Of a stretch of 64,000 bases of DNA, positions 1 to 10,290 are shown one piece after another. The DNA comes from Gamsiella multidivaricata. Taxonomy: Eukaryota; Mortierellomycota; Mortierellomycetes; Mortierellales; Mortierellaceae. The DNA lies in the NCBI RefSeq assembly GCF_025024155.1, contig NW_026251715.1:372001-436000 (forward strand), in the 5' to 3' direction. The notes under the pieces are model-generated. The model searched no databases. It saw only the letters and a list, made by a program, of their open reading frames with translations, and had not been told where the DNA came from. Each line of letters opens with the position of its first letter. Position 1 is the stretch's first letter. The position numbers and the translations under genes are program-made.

Positions 1-739
1 ATCAGCTCCCTATCCAGGCCTTGGGCGTGCTTCTGTTCGCTGTCGGCAACATCTTTGTCCTCTCTTCCATGTGGGTCCTCGGAGTCACCGGCACTTATTT
101 GGGTATGAACACCGTTTTCAGGACAATTGTTAGGAACCAGGACTGTGAGAGCAATTGAATGGTCTGCGGAGCCATAACATGATGCTAATACCATGATCTG
201 TGCTCTTTGCTTGATATTCTATTAGGCGATTACTTTGGCATCTTGATGGACGAGCGCGTTACCTCGTTCCCTTTCAACGTCAACGAGAACCCTATGTACA
301 ACGGCACCGTGATGATCTTCCTCGGGACATCCATTTGGTTCGTAGAATAATCAGCAATTGCCTGTTTGACCATCGACGGACATGAACGTGTGATATGAAT
401 AGCTAACTAACACGACTGTTGTTGTCAATGCTTAGGTCCTTGAGCCCTGCCGGAATTTACTTGTCATGCATTGTCCACTTTGTCTACCGCATCGCCTTGA
501 AATTTGAAGGGTAAATTTACTGATCAAATGCACACGGAGGTCAATAAGGATGCGTTTGTTCATCTCAATAGAGTATTGACAGGCGATTTATGCTGCTTCC
601 TTTCAATTGCACATCAAATAGTCCTTTCACGACCAAAATCTACAGCAAGCGCGAGGAGGAGCGTGCAGCTGCCAAGACTGCTGCCCCTGCCAAGAGCAGC
701 AAGAAGAACAGCAAGTCGTCGACGAAGAAGGATCTGTAA
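1..739 (+). CDS. OPI3: Phosphatidyl-N-methylethanolamine N-methyltransferase (phospholipid methyltransferase), 3' part
   Basis: Last four exons: ..102, 226-337, 436-510 and 622-739; the 5' end lies outside the window. The spliced protein has the conserved phospholipid-methyltransferase block [15 protein letters not shown], then [14 protein letters not shown] and a hydrophobic segment containing SPAGIYLSC. The family (Opi3/PEMT) carries out the last SAM-dependent methylations of phosphatidylethanolamine to phosphatidylcholine in the ER membrane and releases S-adenosylhomocysteine. The tail after the last membrane segment is rich in K, S and A and ends in KKDL, which fits the KKXX ER-retrieval signal. 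All introns are GT-AG and phases close. It lies 192 bp upstream of the CDK gene on the same strand. Confidence 0.9.
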
Positions 740-931
740 ATCGACCTAGGAACTGCGAAAGAGCGATCTAAAGGAATTATCTAGTATAGAAATAAAAATG
801 GAGACTGCCTTTTCAAATGATAACACAAGAGCGCGCGTTGACAGGACCACTGCCCATTCACATTTCCCGAACCGCAACTCCTCTACATATTTTACTCCTG
901 TTATAACCGCGTATTCAAAACTAACACCACT

Positions 932-2826
932 ATGCCCACCGATAAAACTGTTGTCGTCAAAGTCGAGAAAGTAGAGGCGGTTATTATGGAGAGCGTGGCC
1001 GTGAAGCAGGAACCAATAGAGAATGTGCTCCTTGTGAAGAAGGAGGAGGATGACAAAGAGAATGTGAAAGTGAAGAAGGAGGAGGATGACAAAGGGAATG
1101 TGAAAGTGAAGAAGGAAGAGGAGGAGGAGAAGGACAAGGACAAGGACAAGGACAAGGAGCTGGTTCTAGAAGGCTACCAAAAGATGGAGAAAATTGGAGA
1201 AGGAACATACGGAGTCGTCTACAAAGCAACGTGAGTTCGTATTCAATGAGAATGGAATGGCGCCCAATGGAATCGCGGAATGTGTGCGACGACACGAGCA
1301 CCACTATGCACACCCCACCTTAACAACCCAGAATCTTTTGTTGCTACTGTTTTCTGTAGCCACAAAGTTTCAGGAAGGATCGTTGCTCTGAAAAAGATCC
1401 GCCTGGAGAACGAGGACGAAGGTACTAAGGTCCCTCCCTCACGGTTCACATCGATGCTGAGGTCGTTAATTTTAAACTAACTGGCGCTATGGTCTGATGT
1501 ATAGGCGTACCCAGCACTGCCATCAGGGAGATTTCACTGCTGAAGGAACTCAAGCATGTTAATGTTGTGCAGTAAGTCATCAAGCCTGGATCGTATTTCC
1601 TCGTTCTGCGGGTACATGCGCATGAACAATGCGACTCTTTGTTTTGACCACATTTCCTCGAAATAGAAACAACAACAATAGACACCTTTCTAAGACTTCT
1701 TTGTACAAATGAAATATCTGCCAAAATAGGTTGCTCGATATCATTCACGACGAGACCAAGCTGTACCTAGTTTTCGAGTTCCTGGATCTGGACTTGAAAA
1801 AATACATGGATATTCTGCCTACGACAACAGGAGCAGGATTGCCAATGGACCAGGTCAAGGTATTCCTTCAATCGGATATAGACCATCAGTCATGAACTAT
1901 TTTCAGGAACTAATGGTTGCTATCACTCGACTGCTCTGATTAATGCATTTCCTCGCCTTTTCGTGTCACGACAGGACTTTCTCTATCAACTGCTTCGTGG
2001 AGTGGAATTTTGCCATTCACGCCGTATCCTCCATCGCGATCTCAAGCCTCAGAATCTGCTAATCGACGAACATAGGACACTCAAGCTTGCGGATTTCGGA
2101 CTGGCGCGTGCGTTTGGCATTCCCCTAAGGACATATACGCACGAGGTTGTGACGCTGTGGTACCGCGCGCCTGAGATTCTGATGGGCTCACGACATTACT
2201 CGACTGCTGTTGATATGTGGAGTGTCGGATGCATCTTTGTAGAAACCATCACCAAGAAACCGCTTTTTCCAGGCAAGTCGCCAGCTTATTGAACAAAACG
2301 CATTACGTTGTTTGAACTGGTCTGCTCGCTTGCTAGCTAATGCGCGCCGTGCCCCCCGTTGCTTTTATTCTCAATGCGCAAACTACTAGGCGACTCCGAG
2401 ATTGATGAACTATTCAAGATTTTCAACTTGCGAGGAACACCGTCGGAATCAATTTGGCCAGGCGTTGAGGGTCTAAAGGACTGGAAATCGACTTTCCCGG
2501 ATTGGAAGCCCAAACCACTCAGGCAAATAGTACCACAGTTGAGCAAGGATGGAATTAATCTGCTTTCTCAGATGCTTGAATACGATCCAGCAAAAAGAAT
2601 CTCTGCCAAGCGAGGTAAGTTTGTGAGCTCAGTTGGGCGAAGCACATATAAAAAAATAATAATTTGTATGATGTCTCAGGTACCATCACTATCTCAAAAT
2701 ACATGTTCACATCGGATTTCGTCTTCTTCACTACCGATAGCTCTACTACACCCGTTCTTTGACGATATCAGAAGTACGGTACCGGCCTTTTCACATCAGC
2801 CCAGGGTGACGATGAGGCGCTGTTGA
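932..2826 (+). CDS. CDK1: Cyclin-dependent kinase CDK1/Cdc28 with Lys/Glu-rich repetitive N-terminal extension
   Basis: Seven exons (932-1230, 1360-1421, 1505-1571, 1730-1859, 1975-2272, 2390-2614, 2741-2826) give 388 residues in closed phase. Kinase landmarks: [10 protein letters not shown] (Thr/Tyr inhibitory pair near residues 92-93), cyclin-binding helix PSTAIRE, catalytic [14 protein letters not shown], and a T-loop with [13 protein letters not shown]. An exact PSTAIRE places it with the cell-cycle CDKs (Cdc2/Cdc28). Oddly, about 80 residues precede the kinase domain, whereas CDK1 usually starts almost at the Gly-loop. This extension has 12-residue repeats with VKKEE and ends in alternating KD. 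Intron 5 (2273-2389) has a GC donor (GCAAGT). The ATG at 932 is the first in this frame. The CDK1 call is firm; the extension rests on this start being used. Confidence 0.93.
1030..1160 (+). repeat. 36-bp coding tandem repeat (12-residue unit) in the CDK1 N-terminus
   Basis: About two and a half copies of a 36-bp unit encode [16 protein letters not shown] peptides, followed by a GACAAG hexamer run that encodes the KD stretch. Each copy brings one VKKE motif. Confidence 0.75.
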
Positions 2827-3004
2827 TCACGCATAACCAATAGACCTCGTACATCGTCGCGCTATTTACATATTTAATCATTGTAGACTTCAGCCAAAAA
2901 AAGTCAAAAAAATCAATGCAAAACAAATGCCTGAAGAGGAAGATGTATTATATTATAATGCTGGATGTGTCTATAAATGATTTGTGTCAACTTTGAGCCA
3001 ATGT

Positions 3005-3651
3005 CTATTTTTTCTGTCCCTCCTCGCCGTCGTCGTCTTCTTCGCTTTCTTCCTCACTTTCACTTTCGCTGTCCGTCTCCTCAATGATAACTCGGTTGTT
3101 GTTCACAAACAGATCGTCGTCGCTGTCGTCACTTCCGTCTTCATCATCAGAGTCGCCCAAACCATTGTTTGTACTGTTTGTGAGTTGATCCTCAAATGGC
3201 CAGATCCCCTGTTGCCTGTACTGCTTGATGTGGTCAGGGAAAAGGACTGCTACAATGTCTCCTTCGACTTTGGTCTTGTCCTCTTCTTCTGCTGGTTGGA
3301 TAATGACGTAGCTTCCTGTTGGTATGGTAACGAACGCGAAAAGAGGCGTATGGATTTAGTTCGCTGTTGAAATATTGCTAGTCATGGTTCTCTCAAGGAT
3401 TGTCCAAAGTAGACTCCGTATTCCCTAGCAGAGAGATGTTAAAGAAACTTATTGACTGACTGACCTCGCTTCACCCAGACAAGACTCCTGAACTTGGGAG
3501 GCAGGTTGACGAGGAGCTCCTGACCCTCTAGGAATTGGACCTCGTGGACGTTCTTGCCTCTACTACCGAGCACTCTTGCGAAACGCTGGCCCTCCTCGAG
3601 CTCTGGGACCTCAGTCAGAATGTCGCTAGGTGCTTGTTTCCTCCTTGACAT
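3005..3651 (-). CDS. EIF1AD-like (eIF1A-domain, S1-like OB-fold) RNA-binding protein
   Basis: Two exons on the minus strand: 3651-3465 and 3315-3005, with a 149-nt intron; 165 residues. The N-terminal half has the eIF1A/S1-like pattern: ARVLGSRGKNVHEVQF, then LVNLPPKFRSLVWVKRGSYV. The middle has DIVAVLFPDHIKQYRQQGIWP, typical of EIF1AD (haponin) rather than true eIF1A. The C-terminus is a long acidic Asp/Ser/Glu tract around DDLFVNNNR, also an EIF1AD hallmark. The exact role of EIF1AD is unsettled; a nuclear or ribosome-linked RNA-binding role is the usual view. It converges with CDK1 (178 bp apart) and diverges from the V-ATPase gene. Confidence 0.85.
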
Positions 3652-4023
3652 GATGTGATAATGATATGTGATGGTATAAATGTCGAGTAGTAGAGGTGTA
3701 TGTTTCTGTGTTCCTGTGAGTCCTTTTGGTCTTGAGCGATCGTTTTGGTGTCAAGCTGATTCTTCCTTTGCTTGTTGTTGAGTTGATCCTTTGAATAGGT
3801 TAAAAAAAAAAAAACAAGATCGCTTTACTCTGTGCACTAATTGACCCTTCTGTGACGATGCTTTCTTTGGCTCTGACCCTCCTTGGGGCAGCGTTCAAGT
3901 CACGGCAAGCCCTGAACTGAAAAAAGGAGAGTGTGCAATGTGCCTGCCTGACTGACACCTCGTCCCTTCATCCTTCTCTTGACAGCCAACTCCACCCCCA
4001 TTCCCCCATAACAACAACAAACA

Positions 4024-4510
4024 ATGGGTGGCCTCCTAATCTTTTTTGTTCTCGCCGTGGTCATCGCCTTGTCCGCCGCCTCGTACCTCTTTGCCCCTCG
4101 TGGACCCAACCAAACGTAACCATCCCCTGCCTGTCAACAAAACTCTGATGCCAGTGTTGAAGGACCCGGCTTCCTTCTCTGACCTCGCGAGTTGCGGCTT
4201 TACTAACGAATACGTTTACTCTTATAACCATATAGTGTCATTCGCACCGCGTTGATCATGACGTTGGTTTCCTGCTACCTCATGTAAGGACCTCACTCAT
4301 CTCGCGCTTGCTGGACATACGCAGCGTTGGGGTTTCTAGGGGGCTATCTCTTGTGATCTTAATCACACGCGCGATGGCAAGTGGTACTCACAACTGACTA
4401 CTTTTACTCTTTCTAGGTGGGCTATCACGTATCTGGCACAGCTGCACCCGCTGTTGCAACCAAGGCACAGCAAGATCAGACCCCACAACCCAGTGGATCA
4501 CTCTCTTTAA
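4024..4510 (+). CDS. VMA9: V-type ATPase V0 subunit e
   Basis: Three exons (4024-4115, 4236-4283, 4417-4510) give 77 residues, the normal size for subunit e (Vma9/ATP6V0E). The protein is two hydrophobic helices: the first from residue 3 (LLIFFVLAVVIALSAASYLF), then APRGPNQT, the second VIRTALIMTLVSCYLMWAITYLAQL, and a short tail with LHPLLQPR. Subunit e is a small hydrophobic part of the proton-translocating V0 sector on vacuolar and endosomal membranes. A canonical AATAAA lies about 255 bp past the stop, near 4767. The second exon is only 48 nt. Confidence 0.9.
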
Positions 4511-4764
4511 AGGAACGGAAGCATAAAGGGAAAATGCTTCGGTCAACTCGGGACTTTTGGATCAGGACGATGAACGGAGAAAGATAAAGTGAGGCAGGAT
4601 TTTTCAGGAAGACAAGAGCGCCTAGCTATTATTCTGGAAGTCTTCACCCTGAGCGATGGCTCCTGTTGCATTCGGCTTTGACCAATTACCCTCGATATAT
4701 TGACCCCTCCCGGCTTCCATGGTGACCTCATACTCAACATTCTCCTCTTCCACGACTCGATTGT

Positions 4765-4774
4765 ACAATAAAAT
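4765..4774 (+). terminator. Likely poly(A) signal of the V-ATPase e gene
   Basis: AATAAA in ACAATAAAATAC, downstream of the VMA9 stop and upstream of the convergent BUD32 gene. On the other strand AATAAAG (complement of CTTTATT, about 4802-4808) lies just past the BUD32 stop and could serve that gene. Confidence 0.5.
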
Positions 4775-4838
4775 ACACGCCGATGTATCGCCTGAATTGC
4801 ACTTTATTATTTTCTTTTCTTTTCTTTGCTTTCTGGAA

Positions 4839-5968
4839 TTAACCAAGCATGCTACGCTTGCGGCCTCTCAGACGTACTATCGCAAGTTGAATGATGAACA
4901 AGGGATGGGTTATTAGAGTTGATATAGTTCATGCCAGGAAATACTGCGCAACATTTGACAGCAAAATCGAGAGGGGTGCATTTACCATCTTCTAGTTTCT
5001 TGAGGATTTGCTTGGATGCCTTACAGCTCTTACCGTAGGCCTCGATGATCTGGGCGAACTACAAAAAAAAAAAAAAAAAAAAAAAAAAGAAAGGGCGATT
5101 GAATATCAATTCTCCATGTCAACACCACGACCTCTGCCAGAAGCGCGACAAGGAAAAAAAAAAAGCTGTCAATTATCACGCTCCTTCCTTCCCACCAAGC
5201 ACCTCTTACCATGACTTCTGTATTAGGATGGGTACTTATAAAGGCACGCTCGAGTACATAGAGGTCTACAGCCTTATCCTCAATCAACTGACTGACATAG
5301 CTCAATCCAAAATCGATCAAAACTACGGATCCGGACTCCTCTCGCATCAAGAGGTTCGAGGTTGTCAAGTCTCCGTGGACAACATCGATGTTGTGCATCA
5401 GCCCCAGGGCTCGACCGATCTCTCCTGCCAGAGCTGTTTGTCGTTCGGGAACCTGTCCTTCGGCTGTGACGAGGAACTCGCGGACGGAGCAGCCTTCGAT
5501 ATGTTCCATGTAGATCAGTGAGCGGTCAACGTCGACCAAGTAGACAGTCGGGGTATCGATCTGAGCCTTTTGACAACGGTTTAGGCATCGCGCTTCCTGT
5601 GTGTTGTTGATGTTAAGATCAGTTTTCACTGTCAGTTTAGTTTTCTTGAGCTGAATTTGGATGGCGAGTTAGATATTTAGTACTGGAGGACGGACCTGGA
5701 TGACTCTACGAGAAGTCAGTTTCTTGTCTAGAGTTGGGTGCCGGTATGTTTTGGGGAATCTCTCCTTAATAATAGCCTTGCGCTGGAGGTACGGAGTCAA
5801 ATAGACCTTCTATTCTCCAGTACAATACAGAAAAAAATAGCATCGAAAACCGAGATCGAGTCGTATCAATTAGGGGTTCTCCTGTGCGTTTTTTCCTGCT
5901 TTCCTGGTCGATAGGAGAAAACGTACTGCTTCAGCTCCTTGCTTGATCAGTTCGGCGTTGTCGATCAT
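4839..5968 (-). CDS. BUD32: KEOPS/EKC complex atypical kinase Bud32 (PRPK/TP53RK)
   Basis: Five exons on the minus strand: 5968-5927, 5809-5696, 5596-5210, 5058-4986 and 4876-4839; 217 residues. Motifs in order: KQGAEAKVY, KERFPKTYRHP, the LTSRR region, MEHIEG, HNIDVVHGDLTTSNLL (catalytic loop), VLIDFGLSYVS (metal-binding Asp), DKAVDLYVLERAF and the conserved basic C-terminus RGRKRSMLG. These are diagnostic of Bud32, the ATPase/kinase subunit of KEOPS, needed for N6-threonylcarbamoyl-adenosine (t6A) in ANN-decoding tRNAs. The last exon carries only 38 nt but encodes the invariant tail, which supports the model. Intron 3 contains a long homopolymer (about 24 bp of A on the + strand near 5062-5088). 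Confidence 0.95.
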
Positions 5969-7194
5969 GGCAGTTGGGCGCTGTTGAATGGAGGGAGGAA
6001 TGGGCAGCAACCAGCGAGTTTGTAGGCTGAACCCAAAAGGCTCTAGAACGCACGTGATACGTCCGCCTCGCCAAAAAAGAATTGGTGGCAAATATCAGTC
6101 GCATGGGTTCAATGCGGGCTACTTTGGAGGGTTTCAGGCCCCAGGTACTATAGTAAACAGGTATCCTGAAGCCAAATAAACATAGTCGTGCACAATCAAA
6201 CAAATGATGCAATGTTGCTTGGTATGCTCAGTTCTGTGGATGGAACTAATCCATTCCTCGTACCCTAGTCGATCTTTCACTCAACGATCCCTGATGCTTG
6301 TTAACAGCGTGATATAAATATTGGTGGCAACAGAAGTGCCTGCTACTGAGGTTGTTCGACTGATTGTCATATTATCATCCCGTAGTCACCCTTCAACTAT
6401 TACTCTCTTCAAATCTCTCTCTCTATTCCCTATCGAAACGAGCGACTCGTGTGTTGCCCGCAAGAAGTTGTATTTAAAATAAACCCGGGTACTCTTTATA
6501 CAGCAGACCTGGCATTGAGCGATGGGGCGGACACAGCGTAGCAGCGAATATGTCCGCGTTTTATGGGCCGTGTTCTGGTCCATGCGTCAACCATAAATGT
6601 CGCTACCTCGCATTCGCTGGTCTCGAGGCGTGTTGCTCCTCCTCATCCTCGCCATTCTCCACAGTCCATAGCCAATGTTCCCACTCCCTCTATCTCTCTA
6701 TCTCTCTATTGCCATTCTTCCCGCTTTCCACCACTCAAACCACAGTCGCTTTCATTGCCACCTCCAGTTCTGCCTTCAACTCCATCTTCAACTCCACTTC
6801 CAGGTCTACCTCCGCAAATAATTGCCATCTACCTTGCCGTTGATCTTACCTCCGACCCTGGCTATTCTTCTATAAATTATGGTGGAACTGCATAGTGAGG
6901 TTTAAAAGACATGATCCTGTGTCAATCACGCGCAGGCGCGTTATATTCTGCTGTCATAGCAAGCGTCATTCTCTCGTTCTCTGCCTTACCAATCTGTCAC
7001 TTTTTTTTCTCCTGTGTTATCGCTCACATGTATGAAGTGCTGGAAAGAGAGACCAAGCATGCTCGTTCTGGTCATTTACAAGCCCGGAAGGACAGTTTGA
7101 ATAAATCGGTCACGTAGACGCGTTTTGCCTAACACAAAAAAAAAAAAAATGTGCTGCGCTCGCCGTGAAAATATGCAGCTCTTACAATGGATGA

Positions 7195-7440
7195 CCAGTT
7201 AACCGCAGAGTACGAATAGCACTCGACCGGATATTATGAATAATACTTGACTAGAGAGTACGAATAGGACGGTATTACGCAAAATTATGGATATCATATG
7301 TACTCGTTGATTGTGGGTAGTATATGCACTCTGGGAGTACGGATACTGCTCAGAGTCGCGGACTATGGCTATAATTCCTAGTCAGGGGCTACGGACAGGG
7401 GAAACTACTCCAGACTATGGATATTATATGTGGATGGAGA
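7195..7440 (+). repeat. Irregular repeat-like stretch built on GAGTACGAATAG-like and CTATGGATAT-like phrases
   Basis: GAGTACGAATAG, GAGTACGAATAGGAC, GAGTACGGATACTG and CTACGGAC recur, with GGATATTATG, GGATATCATATG and GGATATTATATG between them. Spacing is uneven, so this is at best a decayed tandem array. Some frames read Tyr/Gly-rich (DYGY) but contain stops. Confidence 0.3.
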
Positions 7441-8670
7441 CTATGTTTAGCTTTTCCCCACTTTCTCGACCTTTTCTCTTGCACTCCCTCACACCTCCTG
7501 CACTCTCCTGCACTATCGCACACACTCTCTTACTCTCTCTCGCATTCCTTTCGCACTTTCTCGCGCTCTCCTCCCATATTCCTTGTACTACATCCTTCGA
7601 CATTCCTCTTTTTGTGAACTCAATTTGTGAAAGGTTTGCAAGGACTGGAACGATCTCTTTGCGTCAAATGAGTGGAGATATCGTCACTTAGCACACCCAT
7701 TAAGTATTGCTTGCTACCATTTCCTTGAGCAACGAGAATGCTCAACGCCTCCAGGCATTGTCTATCAACCATGAAGTCCACGTATGCGTATAGTAATTAG
7801 CTAGATAAACGCTGCATACTTGCTCCATTAAAGAAGGCATCCCATTTCCCACCGATTCTCAGGGCCCCTACCTTGCACGGATAGATCAGAGCGCTTGCAA
7901 TCAAAAAGGCAGGAACAAGTGTGACGGGATACAATGCGGCAAGGGAAAGACCTTCAACTCACTTTCATCTTTATTAACTATATACAGAGGACATGGCATT
8001 TACAGGTGCCGGGTGGGTCCTGGCCGCTGGAGACAACTGAAAACAGGCATGAAATAATCATGCAAGCATGTGTCTTCGTTTTGCTGACCTAACCTCCTCT
8101 AGAAAGCCTCGACTTGAGCATAGTTGATCACCAGATGCCATAAAGGGTCGGAGGTAGGTCGTTGTTGCGCCCATTCAGAAAAAATATATTGCTGGACCAA
8201 CGTGGAGTCCTTCTTCCGAAACGCGAGGCTGATGTCATAGAAATCCAGAACATCTTGTGCCTCGAGATAAGGATGGAAGACAGGAGCAAAAAGAAATTAC
8301 CCACAGTGCCCAAATGAGTGATTATTGTTGTTTTCGGCTCTAAGAAAAAGATGCGATTCATCGCGCTAGAAAGACAGTATGGATTTGTCAACTTGGACTT
8401 TTCATGAAACAAAGCATGATACATTACCTCACTTACACTTTGGCTGGACGATCCGGTATACGTTGCTCAATAAAGGTCTCTTCTGATCAATAAAGTTTCT
8501 ACATGATAATTGTCTTAGTGTAATAAATTAAGCTCCAGATTCAGAGAACACTTGTAAAGAGACCCTTTGGCAGGAGGATAATAAAGACAGTAAATACTAT
8601 TTACAAAAATGAGAAATACGACGACACACTCGGGTTAGGGATCAGCAAGGTCAAAGGGATTCTGTCTTGA

Positions 8671-9027
8671 CTCCTGCGCCAAGACGACGACATCGAGGAG
8701 TACCGTTCTTGGTCCTCCGCTCTTGTTCGTTATGAAATCATGATTGTTACCTGGTCGAGGGACCTCCAGGCTACGCAGGCGGACTCGCAGGAACACTTGT
8801 TTGCACTAGGGGTGCAGCAGTTCAGACGCACAGGTCCCGTCTCTACTCTTGCTGAGCTACACGCTATGGTGGCCAGCGATGGCAGGGTGGATCGACTTAG
8901 GGTGTCGTGCAGGGCGAGTGTTGTGCAAAAGTATTGTGAGGAAAAAGACCAGGAACCATTCGGCCCTGTCTTTTTGTGTTATTTATTGACCAAGACAAGA
9001 AATTCCTATAAATGCAAACCTTATTGA
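8671..9027 (+). pseudogene. Unassigned 119-codon open frame with protein-like composition
   Basis: The frame is open from just after a TGA at 8668 to a stop at 9027, with an internal ATG at 8740. The translation (LLRQDDDIEEYRSWSSALVRYEI..., later GVQQFRRTGPVSTLAELHAMV) is mixed polar/hydrophobic, unlike the low-complexity noise nearby. No domain is recognised and no upstream exon was found. It may be a fragment of a decayed gene or mobile element, or chance. Confidence 0.25.
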
Positions 9028-9221
9028 CCCTTCCATAACTGCGCGTCCTTCTAGCTAGTCAGGAGTGTCTCTGAACTCAAAAAAATAAACTACTGTACTG
9101 TGTAGATGCGCGCACCTGGAGAACATTACCGCTATACCTTAAATAGAACATGGAATCCCTCAGAACAAAAGGTTTTTTACTTGTAGAAGCGTCCCCGAGA
9201 GGCCCTGGTGCTTAGATTGTT

Positions 9222-9336
9222 TAACAATCCAGCAACTAACGCTTTTTCACTAGGATTCTCCTGTAAGGAAGAGAGAAAGAGCCGACATCGGAGGATCGAG
9301 AAGCAACGTTGCTATGAACGCTTGGCTGCCACAGAC
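9222..9336 (+). repeat. Diverged coding repeat, copy 1
   Basis: Shares CACTAGGATT-TCTCCTGTAAGGAAG (9249-9272) and GCTATGAACGCTTGGCTGCCACA (9311-9333) with copy 2 at 10606-10690. The two blocks encode LGFSCKEE and YERLAAT. Spacing between the blocks is about 38 bp here and about 6 bp in copy 2. Confidence 0.55.
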
Positions 9337-9616
9337 CATTTGACATACATAGACTATATAGGCTTGATCCTTTCGGCCTCCTTTCTGAGTCTCTTTACTC
9401 CAACTACTCTTGACCCTATCATTTCTGGATGCCCCAGGCGCTCCAAATGTCGTGTTCTACGACATCGACCATGATGTAAAGAAAGATGAAATTCATTGTT
9501 TCTGCACTAGAATCCTATTTAATGGCAAATTAAGCAATGTACAGACAGAGTCCTGGGGTAGAGTAGGATCGCGGGTTCGGACGATGGGCTTAAGACTTCC
9601 TCCGTCGTCTTCGCAA

Positions 9617-9856
9617 TCAAGAACAGAATCCGAGATTACCCACATTTGCACAACATCCCCTATACCTATCCCTGTTATACGTGCCGGGCCCGACATCGCA
9701 CTTGTAGCCATTAGGGAACGTAAAAAATGTGTCCTGCTCCATAACACTTCGACAACATGGCTGGCTGACAGAATAACCGTCCTGGCAACTGCACCAATAA
9801 GCCGCTGCTGGAATCGCGAAAATTGAAAGGCAAAGGGCAAAACCGATAAATCGCAT
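9617..9856 (-). CDS. Small secreted cysteine-rich protein (79 residues)
   Basis: The minus-strand ATG at 9856 starts a classic signal peptide: MRFIGFALCLSIFAIPAAA with a likely cleavage after AAA. The mature part (about 60 residues) begins YWCSC and has eight cysteines spaced as CxC, CC, C, CC, C, an even number compatible with four disulfides, plus Gly/Tyr/Asn-rich loops (GPGTYNRDRYRG). No family is recognised. The upstream sequence supports a real transcript: a donor AAAG|GTACG at 9951 and a pyrimidine-rich acceptor TTTCAG before 9870 make an 81-nt 5'UTR intron, and a TATA box lies near 10172. Such proteins in fungi include effectors, antimicrobial peptides and wall proteins, but nothing here chooses between them. 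Confidence 0.7.
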   Translation of the reverse strand: MRFIGFALCLSIFAIPAAAYWCSCQDGYSVSQPCCRSVMEQDTFFTFPNGYKCDVGPGTYNRDRYRGCCANVGNLGFCS

Positions 9857-9870
9857 GGCGTGTGATTTTT

Positions 9871-9951
9871 CTGAAAGAGAAAAAAAAACTTTGTCAATGA
9901 GATGCGAATTTCTCTTGTTAATGATAATCGCACATAATGGCCACATCGTAC
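9871..9951 (-). other. Probable 5'UTR intron of the secreted cysteine-rich gene
   Basis: On the minus strand GTACGATG at 9951 and TTTCTCTTTCAG ending at 9871 frame an 81-nt intron with a strong polypyrimidine tract. The exon resumes 14 nt before the ATG, and splicing would remove an upstream ATG. Confidence 0.5.
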
Positions 9952-10171
9952 CTTTGTGTGAGAGAAGGTTGGACACCAGTTAGGAGATATGAGGATGGAT
10001 CCTTGCGAAGGTTCGTGTTAAAACTCTAGCGGCAGCTTTGATGACTCTTGCAAACGTTTCTTCCAACTGGGCTGGCGATGATTCTCAAGATGGTGCTTGT
10101 GAGCGTTGCGGAACGGTTGAGTCTTGAAGGGGTGGTCGGGTTTTAGTGTCTGCGGTCTGAAGGTGCGAAGC

Positions 10172-10179
10172 TTTTATAG
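10172..10179 (-). promoter_or_regulatory. TATA box upstream of the secreted cysteine-rich gene
   Basis: TATAAAAG on the minus strand, about 320 bp upstream of the ATG and about 220 bp upstream of the proposed 5'UTR intron donor. A start site about 30 bp further would give a leader of roughly 200 nt after splicing. Confidence 0.5.
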
Positions 10180-10290
10180 GCGAAATGATCATCCTTCACT
10201 TCCTCTGTAGTCTTCATCGCTGCATAAAGGTATCCCATGATACTGCGCTAAATGGAAGATCGGAAATTGGAGTCTCCAGGCAGTAATGAT

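Larger units (their letters stand above)
5969..9616. other. 3.6-kb gene-poor region with no convincing gene
   Basis: Only short, unconnected reading frames without conserved motifs. It contains a CT-rich stretch at about 7450-7610, an irregular repeat-like stretch at 7195-7440, a longer open frame at 8671-9027 and one copy of a diverged coding repeat at 9222-9336, the last three listed separately. No tRNA-like cloverleaf was recognised. Confidence 0.6.
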
